Positions 1 through 8,488 of a stretch of 64,000 nucleotides of DNA are shown one piece after another (position 1 is the first letter of the stretch; every line of letters starts with the position of its first letter). The translations under genes and the position numbers were made by a program. Source of the DNA: Methanofollis liminatans DSM 4140 (GTDB taxonomy: Archaea > Halobacteriota > Methanomicrobia > Methanomicrobiales > Methanofollaceae); contig NZ_CM001555.1 of NCBI RefSeq assembly GCF_000275865.1, positions 1,612,967 through 1,676,966 of the forward strand. Direction: 5' to 3'. Below the pieces are notes generated by a model. The model was given only the letters and a program-made list of their open reading frames with translations. It was not told the origin of the DNA and did no database searches.

Positions 1-1
1 C

Positions 2-517
2 CACCACACCCCCCTCTGGGAGCCGCTGACCGCGATCACCGGCCGCACCGCCGCGGTCCTCCGCCCACTCTTTGCCGGGGAGGTCAATCTCTATGTGATG
101 CACACGAACTTCGACCGCGCCCCGGGCGGAGTGAACGACACCCTTGCCGATATCCTCGGCCTCGCCGATCCGGTGCCGATGACGATCGGGCTTGTCGGCA
201 GGTGCACCGCAGGACTCGACGAGATGGCGGCACGGATCGGCGGCAACGTGCGGGTCTGGGGAGAGATCAACGACCCCGACCGTCTTGCCGTCGTCGGCGG
301 GAGCGGGTTCGACCCCGCCCTGATCGCAGAGGCAGTCGCCCTCGGTGCCGACGCCTTCCTCTCGGCAGAACTGAAGCACCATGTGGCCCGGACATCCCCG
401 CTCCCCTGCATCGAGTCGACGCACTACGCCCTCGAAGCCCCGGCGATGCGGGCGCTCGCCGAACGGTCAGGGTGGGAGTACCTCGAAGACCGGCCGGCAG
501 TCCGCACGATCGCATGA
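2..517 (+). CDS. Nif3-like dinuclear metal-center protein, 3' part
   Basis: The reading frame is open from the first bases of the window, so the gene starts outside and only its last 171 codons are visible. The segment HHTPLWEPL, then HTNFDRAPGGVNDTLADILGL, matches the Nif3/YbgI family, where metal-binding histidines precede an HTN-D-GG-N motif. A late stretch (ALGADAFLSAELKHH) is the other typical Nif3 segment. Family members form toroidal hexamers with two metals per subunit; some are annotated as GTP cyclohydrolase I type 2, but the biochemical role in archaea is unsettled. The stop overlaps the start of the downstream SWIM gene by four bases (ATGA), which suggests co-translation. Confidence 0.85.
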   Translation, partial: HHTPLWEPLTAITGRTAAVLRPLFAGEVNLYVMHTNFDRAPGGVNDTLADILGLADPVPMTIGLVGRCTAGLDEMAARIGGNVRVWGEINDPDRLAVVGGSGFDPALIAEAVALGADAFLSAELKHHVARTSPLPCIESTHYALEAPAMRALAERSGWEYLEDRPAVRTIA

Positions 518-867
518 AAGAACTGTTTGACCGGATCAGAAGTGAGGACCTTACCGCGGCCCTCAGGGAGGAGGTCGTCAGGACGTACCGCGACCGGGGG
601 CGAAAAGCCCTGGCCGCCGTGGACGCCGGGGCGGTGAGGCGGTACCTCGATTTTTTCGTGGTCAGCGGGCGGACGGCGGAGTACGTCGTCGAGGACGATT
701 TCTGCACCTGCAAGGACTTCACCTACCGCGGGGGGTGCTGCTGGCATATCCTCGCCGTCAGGATCGCTCTTGCATCAGACTGCTTTGAACGGCGGGAGGA
801 GTGGTATATCGATCATCTGCAGGGAGACGGTATCACAACAAACAATATAATGAACAATTCCGAATAA
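514..867 (+). CDS. SWIM zinc-finger protein
   Basis: The product is 117 residues. Around residues 67-82 it has CTCKDFTYRGGCCWH, which fits the SWIM zinc-finger pattern CxC...CxH followed by a hydrophobic segment. SWIM domains bind DNA or proteins and occur in archaea as small stand-alone proteins, often associated with RadA-like or helicase partners. The start ATG at 514 overlaps the stop of the upstream Nif3-like gene, so the two are probably one transcript. The specific function cannot be told from sequence. Confidence 0.8.
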   Translation: MKELFDRIRSEDLTAALREEVVRTYRDRGRKALAAVDAGAVRRYLDFFVVSGRTAEYVVEDDFCTCKDFTYRGGCCWHILAVRIALASDCFERREEWYIDHLQGDGITTNNIMNNSE

Positions 868-891
868 TAGATTATTAAGACGTGGTTTTGA

Positions 892-3636
892 ATGCTCGAA
901 GAAGAGTATCAACTTGAATATTTCAAATCCCAGGGACTGGTTCGGAAGGTCTGCAGCAAGTGCGGGGCGGCGTACTGGACACGCGACCCGTCCAGAGAGA
1001 CCTGCGGGGACGCACCCTGCGAGCCGTACTCCTTTATTGCAAACCCGGTCTTCGCACCGCACTCCCTGGATGAGATGAGGGAGGCCTATCTTTCGTTTTT
1101 CGAGCGGCACGGCCACACGCGGATCGAACGCTACCCGGTCGTCGCACGCTGGCGCGACGATATCTACCTGACCATCGCCTCGATCGCCGATTTCCAGCCC
1201 TTCGTGACGAACGGCCTTGTGCCGCCGCCGGCAAACCCCCTGACCATCTCGCAGCCCTGCATCAGGCTCAACGACCTCGACTCGGTGGGACGGTCCGGCC
1301 GGCACCTGACCCTCTTCGAGATGATGGCCCATCACGCCTTCAACTCGCCGGGTGAGGATATCTACTGGAAAGACCGGACCGTCGAACTCTGCGACGAGTT
1401 CCTCAGTTCGATCGGGGCCGACCTGAAACGGGTCACCTACAAGGAGCACCCCTGGATGGGCGGCGGCAACGCCGGCCCGTCGGTCGAAGTCCTGATCGGG
1501 GGCCTCGAGGTGGCGACCCTCGTCTTCATGAGCCTGACCAGGGTGCCAAACGACCAGGAACCGGTCGAACTCGAAGGCGTGCTCTACTATCCGATGAAGA
1601 TGCGGATCGTCGACACCGGTTACGGGCTGGAGAGGCTCACCTGGGCCTCAAAAGGCTCTCCGACCGTTTACGACGCCGTGTTTCCCGAGATGGTCAGCCG
1701 CCTGATGCACGCCGCGGGCCTCGAACATCTCCTGGACAACAAGGAGTTCACGAAGATCCTGGGGCTCAACGCCAGGTTCGCCGGTCTCATGGACATCAGC
1801 GGCCCCAACCTCTTCCAGCTCCGCCGGAAGGTGGCGGCGGCGATCGACGTCCCGCAGGAGAAGCTCGACAAACTGATCACTCCGATCGAGAAGATCTACG
1901 CCATCGCCGACCACACCCGCTGCCTTGCCTATATGCTCGGCGACTGCGTCGTGCCCTCCAACGTGCGGGAAGGATACCTCGCCCGCCTCGTTCTGCGCCG
2001 AACCCTGCGGATGATGGCCGACCTCGACCTCAAGGACAACCTTGCCGACCTGGTCGAGATGCAGATCCGGATCATCGGCACCGACTCCTTCGAGCAGAGC
2101 ATCGCCGGCGTGCGCGAGATCATCGACCGCGAGGTGGAGAAGTACGCCGCAACCCTCGCCCGCGGGGCGCGGATCGTCCAGCGGATCGCCCGCACCTACA
2201 AGAAGAAGAGCGAGCGCATCCCCCTGCAGGAAGTCGTCACCCTGTACGACTCCCACGGCATCCCGCCCGAGATGGTGAAGGACATCGCCGCACAGGAAGG
2301 GGCGGTCGTCGAGATCCCGGACAACTTCTACTCGCAGATCGCCGACCTTCACTCCGAGAACCTCCCGGAGAAGGCGGCCGAAGACCCGCTCGCAAAGTAC
2401 CGCGAGCGGATCGCCGGCCTCCCGCCCACGAAGAAGGCCTACTACGATCAGCCGGCCGAAGTGGAGTTCGAGGCGATGGTCATCGACTACTTCGACGGCT
2501 GCGCCGTCCTCGACCAGACGCTCTTCTACCCTGAGGGCGGCGGTCAGCCGGCCGACACCGGCACGCTCGTCACCACCGAGACGATGGTCAGGGTCGAGGA
2601 CACGATCAAGCTCGGCGAGGTGATCCTCCACCGCGTGAAAGGGGGCACCCTGAAGCGGGGCGACCGGGTGAAGGGGATCGTCGACGAAGAGCGGCGCTGG
2701 TCCTTAATGCGCCACCACACGGCGACGCACCTGATCCTCCGCGCCGCAAAGGAGGTGCTCGGCGCCCATATCCACCAGGCCGGCGCCCAGAAGGGGAGCG
2801 AGAGCGCCCGTATCGATATCAGGCACTTCAAGCACATCACCCCTGAGGAGATGAAGCGGATCGAGATCCGGGCGAACCAGATGGTGATGGAGAACGCCCC
2901 GGTCTATGTCTCCTGGGAGAACCGCACAAAGGCCGAGCAGAAGTACGGCTTCGGGCTCTACCAGGGAGGCGTCCCGCCGGGCCGGCAGATTCGGATCGTG
3001 CAGGTCGCAGGCGATATCGAGGCCTGCGCCGGCACCCACTGCCGCTCCACCGGCGAGATAGGCCCGATTGCCCTGCTCAAAGTCGAGCATATCCAGGACG
3101 GGATCGAGCGCCTTGAGTTCTCGGCCGGGATCGCGGCGATCACCGCGATACAGCACCTCAAGGATCTCATCGCCGTATCGGCCGAGACCCTTTCGGTCCA
3201 GCAGGAGAACCTCCCCGCGAGCGTGAACCGGTTCTTCACCGAGTGGAAGGAGCAGAGGAAAGAGATCGAGCGCCTCCAGCAGAAGGTCGTCGACCTCGAA
3301 GTCCAGCAGCTGGTCGCCGAGGAGATCGGCGGCTTTGGCGTCGTGATCAGGGAGGTCGACCTCCCGCCGCAGGAACTCGTCGCCCTCGCCTCGCGGATCT
3401 CGGAGGGCGGCGATATCGCGCTGCTCGCCGGGGGCAGAGAGCGCGTCCACGCCGTGATGGCCTCGCCGGTCGAGAGCCTGAACGCCGTCGAGGTGATCAG
3501 GGAGGTCTGTGAAGTCCTCGGCGGGAAAGGTGGCGGAAAACCACAGATTGCACAGGGCGGCGGCCCTGAGGTCGGGCGGATCGGAGAAGCCCTCGCCCGC
3601 GGCCGCGCCCTTATCGAGTCGAACCTGAATGGCTGA
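892..3636 (+). CDS. alaS: Alanyl-tRNA synthetase (archaeal type)
   Basis: This 914-residue protein charges tRNA-Ala with alanine. The N-terminus has the archaeal extension with a Cys-rich patch (CSKCGAAYW), followed by the class II catalytic core with motif-like regions (CIRLNDLDSVGRSGRH, then GYGLERLTW). The editing domain carries HHTATH near residue 606 and CAGTHC near residue 712, the zinc-coordinating pair that hydrolyses mischarged Ser/Gly. The C-terminal part contains a coiled coil and a DHHA1-like GGKGGGKPQIAQGGG segment. Length is normal for archaeal AlaRS. The 3' end overlaps the winged-helix gene by eight bases. Confidence 0.97.
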   Translation: MLEEEYQLEYFKSQGLVRKVCSKCGAAYWTRDPSRETCGDAPCEPYSFIANPVFAPHSLDEMREAYLSFFERHGHTRIERYPVVARWRDDIYLTIASIADFQPFVTNGLVPPPANPLTISQPCIRLNDLDSVGRSGRHLTLFEMMAHHAFNSPGEDIYWKDRTVELCDEFLSSIGADLKRVTYKEHPWMGGGNAGPSVEVLIGGLEVATLVFMSLTRVPNDQEPVELEGVLYYPMKMRIVDTGYGLERLTWASKGSPTVYDAVFPEMVSRLMHAAGLEHLLDNKEFTKILGLNARFAGLMDISGPNLFQLRRKVAAAIDVPQEKLDKLITPIEKIYAIADHTRCLAYMLGDCVVPSNVREGYLARLVLRRTLRMMADLDLKDNLADLVEMQIRIIGTDSFEQSIAGVREIIDREVEKYAATLARGARIVQRIARTYKKKSERIPLQEVVTLYDSHGIPPEMVKDIAAQEGAVVEIPDNFYSQIADLHSENLPEKAAEDPLAKYRERIAGLPPTKKAYYDQPAEVEFEAMVIDYFDGCAVLDQTLFYPEGGGQPADTGTLVTTETMVRVEDTIKLGEVILHRVKGGTLKRGDRVKGIVDEERRWSLMRHHTATHLILRAAKEVLGAHIHQAGAQKGSESARIDIRHFKHITPEEMKRIEIRANQMVMENAPVYVSWENRTKAEQKYGFGLYQGGVPPGRQIRIVQVAGDIEACAGTHCRSTGEIGPIALLKVEHIQDGIERLEFSAGIAAITAIQHLKDLIAVSAETLSVQQENLPASVNRFFTEWKEQRKEIERLQQKVVDLEVQQLVAEEIGGFGVVIREVDLPPQELVALASRISEGGDIALLAGGRERVHAVMASPVESLNAVEVIREVCEVLGGKGGGKPQIAQGGGPEVGRIGEALARGRALIESNLNG

Positions 3637-4228
3637 AGAGATCGTGGTGATGGAGCCCGGCGACGAGCGGGCGCAGCGGATCGCAAAGGCGATGGCGAGT
3701 CAGACGGCAAGCGATATCCTGTCTGCCCTCAGGGACGCACCCCTGAGCGCGGCCGAGATCGCCGACCGCCTCGCGATCCCCCTCACCACCCTGAAGTATC
3801 ATGTCGAGAACCTGGCCGACGCCGGCCTGATCGAGGTCGTCAGGACGCGGTGGAGTTCGAAGGGGCGGGAGGTGAAGGTCTACGGCCTCACCTCACGGCT
3901 GATCATCGTCACGCCACCGGTGAAGGATATCAGGGCGATCCTGCTCAAGTATGCATCGCTCTTTGCGGTGGTCATCTTTGCGAGCATCGTCGTCGCCATG
4001 CTCATGCCCCTTCTGGGGGGCGGCGCCCCGGCGCAGGAGCCGCGGCTGATGGCCTTCGATGCAAAGGAGGCCATGGCCCCGACCGCTGGCGCCGGTGCTG
4101 TCCCGTCGGTCGCCCTCGATGCGGTCACCGCCTTCTTCCTGGGCGGGAGCACCGTGGTGCTGGCGCTGATGGTCTACGAGGTCTATCTCTATTTCACCTA
4201 TTACCGGCGGAGAAGAGCGAGGGACTGA
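3629..4228 (+). CDS. Membrane-anchored winged-helix (ArsR-like) regulator
   Basis: The product is 199 residues. Residues 25-75 form a winged helix-turn-helix: repeated Ala-rich helices, then LSAAEIADRLAIPLTTLKYHVENLADAGLIE, closely resembling ArsR-type archaeal regulators (the longest run is split here only for description). Two hydrophobic segments follow, at about residues 108-130 and 168-188, so the DNA-binding head should face the cytoplasm from the membrane. The gene starts eight bases before the alaS stop and is probably translationally coupled to it. Target genes and signal are unknown. Confidence 0.8.
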   Translation: MAEEIVVMEPGDERAQRIAKAMASQTASDILSALRDAPLSAAEIADRLAIPLTTLKYHVENLADAGLIEVVRTRWSSKGREVKVYGLTSRLIIVTPPVKDIRAILLKYASLFAVVIFASIVVAMLMPLLGGGAPAQEPRLMAFDAKEAMAPTAGAGAVPSVALDAVTAFFLGGSTVVLALMVYEVYLYFTYYRRRRARD

Positions 4229-4456
4229 TGCGGGGGAGATGACTCTTTTCTCCTGCTTTCTATTCTCATAGAAAACCCGAATTCTGCTTTTTTTCTCTTT
4301 GCCCTTTCACGCGGGTGATCCCCGGGGAGTCGTGCATACCCGACATAATCGTGACAGGGTGAATCATACAAAACCAAAAATAATCGGCGAGCCATAATAA
4401 GATTACAGGAGTAAAACGCCGGGGCAAAACCAGATCGCCGTGTGGGGGGGACGCAC

Positions 4457-6250
4457 ATGATGGAAAAGAGCAGATGGACCAGAGATCAGCCGTCAGATCA
4501 TGGCCACAACAGAACCGGCGGCACAGAAAGCCTGATCTTCAGGTATCGGGGGATCATTCTGGCATGTGCAGTGCTATGTGCCGGAGCGTTTCTGACCCTG
4601 ACTGTTCAGGCCGGAACCATCGCAGGCAACCGTGAGATCGCTCTTCATGATGAACCCCTCCTCAAAACGCCCGATTTCCCGGGCAACAGACAGCATCTGA
4701 TCGGCCCCGTACATGCCGGGGCAGCAGGTGAACCGATCTCCCGGGATCTCCCTGCAGTATCAGACGCCGTCTTTGAGGGGCAGGATCAGGACGGTCCCGT
4801 TTCGATCGCCTGGCAGCGGTGTCTCGGGGGTTCGGACGATGAGCGGGCAAAATCCGTCCTTCAGACGGACGACGGCGGATATATCCTCATCGGAGAGACG
4901 GGGTCCACCGACGGCGATGTGAGCGGCAACCATGGCGGCTCTGATGTATGGGTGGTGAAACTGGATGCCACCGGAGCGATAGAGTGGGAGAGATGCCTCG
5001 GGGGAAGCGACCAGGACACCGCCTCCAGCATACAGCAGACCGACGACCGGGGGTACATCATTGCGGCGACCACCAGGTCCACTGACGGCGATGTGATCGG
5101 GCATCACGGCGGCACCAGTCCGGGAGGTATCATCGAGCGTGACGGATGGGTGATAAAACTCAACACCACAGGTGCGATAGAATGGCAGAGATGTCTCGGC
5201 GGGACCGGCGACGACAGAGCCGAATATGTACAACAGACGGCTGACGGAGGATATATTATTGCAGGATACGCAGCGTCATCTGATGGGGATCTGACCGGAT
5301 CGTCGTCTGATACCTGCTGGGTGCTGAAGATTGGCCCTGAAGGGAAGATAGAGTGGCAGAAGCTCTTTGGCACCCTCATGTTCAACACGTGCGTACAGCA
5401 GACCGAGAACGGCGGGTATGTCGTATGCGGGTGGACGGCACTCGGGACACAGGGTATATTCGACGGATACGTGCTGAACCTCACTAGCACCGGTGCCGCC
5501 CGGTGGCAATCCGATATCGGGGGGATCCGCAGAGACTATGCCTACAGCATCAGGCAGACCGGCGATGGCGGATATATTGCTGCAGGGTCCACCACATCTG
5601 AGGACCTGGAGGGATATCACGGGAGCCCTGAACTCGACTCTCTGCCTGACGGGATGGCGGTCAAACTCAGTGCCGCCGGTACGGTAGATTGGCTGAGATG
5701 CCTCGGAGGGTCTGGCGATGACGGGTGTTCCAGCGTGGAGCAGACCGACGAAGGCGGATATATCCTCGCCGGGAGCACCGCATCGGACGACGGCGACGTG
5801 AGCGGCAACCACGGCGGCTATGATCTTTGGGTGGTGAAGGCGGATGCCGACGGCGGGATCGAATGGCAGCGGTGCCTGGGAGGATCGGCGGATGAGCGTG
5901 CCGGCAGCGCAGAGCAAACTGCGGACGGCGGATATATCCTCGCCGGGAGCACGGCATCGGACGACGGCGATGTGAGCGGCAACCACGGCGGCCATGACAT
6001 CTGGGTGGTGAAACTGGAGAGCGCCGGCCCGCTGGCCTTTCCAGGGCAGAGAGATCCCCCCACCGACCCGGACGGCGACGGGCTGTACGAGGACGTCGAC
6101 GGAAACGGCCTGATCGAATTCAATGACGTCATCGTCTACTACGAAAACATGGCGTTCATCAGGGAACACCAGCCCGTTGCAGCCTTCGATTACGACGGCA
6201 ACAGGATGATCGGCTACAATGACGTGGTCACGCTGTACCAGATGGTGTGA
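4457..6250 (+). CDS. Secreted seven-repeat beta-propeller protein with dockerin-like tail
   Basis: The predicted protein has about 597 residues. A hydrophobic segment (YRGIILACAVLCAGAFLTL) near residue 30-50 acts as a signal peptide or membrane anchor. Seven copies of a roughly 50-65 residue repeat begin at W-Q/E-R-C-L-G-G-like positions (bases 4811, 4985, 5183, 5354, 5504, 5690, 5864) and contain QTDDGGYI and WVVKL; seven such units suggest a seven-bladed propeller. The C-terminus has two Asp-rich EF-hand-like loops (DPDGDGLYEDVDGNG and FDYDGNRMIGYNDVV) resembling archaeal dockerin-type modules. ATG 4457 is preferred over an upstream GTG because a G-rich ribosome site lies just ahead. Repeats six and seven are nearly identical in DNA, suggesting recent internal duplication. 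Confidence 0.75.
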   Translation: MMEKSRWTRDQPSDHGHNRTGGTESLIFRYRGIILACAVLCAGAFLTLTVQAGTIAGNREIALHDEPLLKTPDFPGNRQHLIGPVHAGAAGEPISRDLPAVSDAVFEGQDQDGPVSIAWQRCLGGSDDERAKSVLQTDDGGYILIGETGSTDGDVSGNHGGSDVWVVKLDATGAIEWERCLGGSDQDTASSIQQTDDRGYIIAATTRSTDGDVIGHHGGTSPGGIIERDGWVIKLNTTGAIEWQRCLGGTGDDRAEYVQQTADGGYIIAGYAASSDGDLTGSSSDTCWVLKIGPEGKIEWQKLFGTLMFNTCVQQTENGGYVVCGWTALGTQGIFDGYVLNLTSTGAARWQSDIGGIRRDYAYSIRQTGDGGYIAAGSTTSEDLEGYHGSPELDSLPDGMAVKLSAAGTVDWLRCLGGSGDDGCSSVEQTDEGGYILAGSTASDDGDVSGNHGGYDLWVVKADADGGIEWQRCLGGSADERAGSAEQTADGGYILAGSTASDDGDVSGNHGGHDIWVVKLESAGPLAFPGQRDPPTDPDGDGLYEDVDGNGLIEFNDVIVYYENMAFIREHQPVAAFDYDGNRMIGYNDVVTLYQMV

Positions 6251-6298
6251 GGACCATGAGTGTCAGGCCCATGCCAGAGCGCAAAAAAAAGATGAGGT

Positions 6299-6901
6299 TC
6301 AGACCAGATCGATATAATTTTTCAGCAGGCGCAGCCCCACCGCACCGCTCTTTTCCGGGTGGAACTGCACCCCATAGACCGACCCGTTCCGCACCGACGA
6401 GGCGAAGGGGCAGATGTATTCTGTCGTGGTCATCGTATGCGCCGGCGCCGCCGAAGCATAGTACGAGTGGACGAAATAGACGTACGAGCCGTCCGCAATC
6501 CCCTCGAAGAGCGGTTCGCCCTCCCGGACCTCGAGGGTGTTCCAGCCCATGTGCGGGACCTTCATCCCGGGCACCCGCGGGAACCGCCGGACATCGCCCG
6601 GGATCAGGCCGAGACCGGCCTGGAGCCCGCCCTCGTCAGAACTCTCCATGAGCATCTGCATCCCGAGACAGATCCCGAGCACCGGGACCTCCCGCGCCGC
6701 CGCCCGCACCGTGCCTTCGAGGGGGCCGAGCATCCCCATGCCGTCGCGAAAGGCCCCCACGCCCGGAAGGACCAGGGCGTCTGCCGCGGCGATCGCGGAG
6801 GTGTCGGCCGAGACCACCGCGCGGGCGCCGGCCTTTTCCAGGCCGCGCAGCACGCTGCGGAGGTTTCCAAGCCCGTAATCAATTATAACTATCGTCTTCA
6901 T
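6299..6901 (-). CDS. hisH: Imidazole glycerol phosphate synthase, glutaminase subunit
   Basis: The 200-residue product begins MKTIVIIDYGLGN, the usual HisH start, so this start is preferred over one 12 codons upstream. It is a class I glutamine amidotransferase: nucleophile Cys78 in GICLGMQM and catalytic His181/Glu183 in FHPEKS. HisH supplies ammonia to HisF for histidine (and AICAR) formation. HisF is not adjacent. The 5' end overlaps the last 23 bases of the upstream PAPS-reductase-like gene, so the two are co-transcribed although functionally unrelated. Confidence 0.95.
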   Translation of the reverse strand: MKTIVIIDYGLGNLRSVLRGLEKAGARAVVSADTSAIAAADALVLPGVGAFRDGMGMLGPLEGTVRAAAREVPVLGICLGMQMLMESSDEGGLQAGLGLIPGDVRRFPRVPGMKVPHMGWNTLEVREGEPLFEGIADGSYVYFVHSYYASAAPAHTMTTTEYICPFASSVRNGSVYGVQFHPEKSGAVGLRLLKNYIDLV

Positions 6902-8288
6902 CTGATCCCGATCCTCTTCTTCTCCAGCCGTCGTCACTGACCCATGTCCCGGGAAGGCCGTGCTCCCCCTGCCATGAGCGCAGCTTCTCTTCCCAATCCT
7001 TCCAGAGGTCAGGATATGCCGCCCGGATCCGTTTCAGCACCGCGCGGTCGCTGGACGGACACATAAAGCATCCGATCCGATCGAGCCCTTCTGTGTAGAG
7101 ACAGTTATAGGGGGCTCCCTCCCTGAAGATGTAGAGCCAGACGTGCAGGGCCGTCCAGTGCTGGATCGGGGCGGCCGAGATCTGGTTGCCGACGACCCGG
7201 TTCCGCCATATCCGCGGGCTGTTTTTTCTGGAGAGCGACTCGTACTTCCGCTGGCCGATGAAGGAGAGCGATTCGCCCCACCGTTCGGCAATGATCTTAC
7301 TGACCGGCAGGAGCTTTGCGACGCTACAGCACCAGCGCGCGTCCACCGCCGGAGGGCCTTCTTTTCTGAAGTGCTCCCAGAACGTGTCTCCGGTCTCGGC
7401 CCGCACCACCTCGAGGCCGTAGCGCGCCGCCACCTCCCTCACGTTCGCATCGGTCTCCGGGAACTCAAGGCCGGTATCGGCGTAGAGGATCGGGACCGGC
7501 CCCATCTCCCTGAGCACCAGCAGGAGCGTCGCCAGACTGTCCTTGCCCCCGGAGTACGAGACGTTTATCGGGAGATGGGTGTGGCTCGCCCGGACGTTCC
7601 TGATGAAATCGAGCGATGCGCCCTCATACGTGTCCAGGATCTGTCTGTTGGCGGCGACGGCGTCGTCCCAGGATGCAGGCCCGGGACTGGCGTCGGCCGG
7701 TGCGGCTTTACGCGTCCTGACGATGGCCCCCCGTGTCATCGTCCTCGCCTCTGCAGCGTCCACCTTCGCCCTGCCGACGCCGATGCATTCTCCGCTCTTC
7801 GAGAGGATGAACACCTCGTCGCCGGCCCGGACGGCGTCTTCGATCTCGACGAGGCCGGGGGCGAGGAGGCTTGAACCCTCCCTGATTGAGGCTACGGCGC
7901 CGTCATCGGCGACGACATACCGCTTTGTCGGGACAAGATAGCGGGCGGCGGCCGGCCGCGGCAGGGGCTCCCATTCGCCTTTTTCCGGGAGATACCGGAT
8001 CGCCGCAACAATGGCGCCGCCGAGAACGATCTCCTCCATCCTGTCGATCTCGGGCACCTTGTTCAGGACGGCGAGATGCCCTTCGGGGATGAGGGGGGCG
8101 CCGAAGTGGTCGGTGAAGATCTCGTTGACGAGATCGATGTCCGCCCTGAACGCTGGGCGTGCGTCGCCCGGCGGGGTGATGGCGACCGGACGTGTCTCTG
8201 ATCCGCAGGCGCAGGTTGTGCCGAGAACGGGAGTGTGGCAGGTATCGCACCAGTTCAGATGTATTTTTCCCAGATATGACGGACGCAT
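6879..8288 (-). CDS. PAPS-reductase-family protein with zinc ribbon and PUA-like domain
   Basis: The product is 469 residues. Residues 10-30 hold a zinc ribbon (Cys14, 17, 26, 28). Residues about 115-193 resemble a PUA domain. The PP-loop SGGKDS sits at 246-251, followed by WCCSVAKLLP and a C-terminal CFMCPSS, the Cys set that probably carries an iron-sulfur cluster. PP-loop enzymes of this family adenylate a substrate and often transfer sulfur; in methanogens this multidomain form is distinct from assimilatory PAPS reductase. The combination of zinc ribbon and PUA points to an RNA substrate, which is inference. It lies upstream of and overlaps hisH. Confidence 0.8.
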   Translation of the reverse strand: MRPSYLGKIHLNWCDTCHTPVLGTTCACGSETRPVAITPPGDARPAFRADIDLVNEIFTDHFGAPLIPEGHLAVLNKVPEIDRMEEIVLGGAIVAAIRYLPEKGEWEPLPRPAAARYLVPTKRYVVADDGAVASIREGSSLLAPGLVEIEDAVRAGDEVFILSKSGECIGVGRAKVDAAEARTMTRGAIVRTRKAAPADASPGPASWDDAVAANRQILDTYEGASLDFIRNVRASHTHLPINVSYSGGKDSLATLLLVLREMGPVPILYADTGLEFPETDANVREVAARYGLEVVRAETGDTFWEHFRKEGPPAVDARWCCSVAKLLPVSKIIAERWGESLSFIGQRKYESLSRKNSPRIWRNRVVGNQISAAPIQHWTALHVWLYIFREGAPYNCLYTEGLDRIGCFMCPSSDRAVLKRIRAAYPDLWKDWEEKLRSWQGEHGLPGTWVSDDGWRRRGSGSDEDDSYN

Positions 8289-8447
8289 TGGCAGTACTGT
8301 TTGACGGATCAGGTCAAAAAGATCGGGGTATGTATAGACGGTGCGTACGAAAAGAAAGGATTACGACGCCGGCAGGATCGGCCTTCGGGCGAGCGATGCA
8401 AAATCCGCCCTGCTGCCGGTCATGGTGGGCGCCGCTTTCGCATGGTT

Positions 8448-8488
8448 AATAAACCAATAATTATCATGGATCATCATGAGGGATTTGG
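8448..8488 (+). promoter_or_regulatory. Promoter and ribosome site of the ech operon
   Basis: An AT-rich TATA-like box (taataaac, about 8448-8455) sits about 35-40 bases before the GTG start of echA, inside a GC-rich background. A purine-rich GAGGGA lies at 8478-8483 ahead of GTG 8489. Together they suggest a short-leader transcript. No operator is evident. Confidence 0.45.

Noticed and set aside
1648..2631. 327-codon open frame on the minus strand inside alaS
   Set aside because: It is the antisense shadow of a well-conserved gene in GC-rich DNA and shows no domain.
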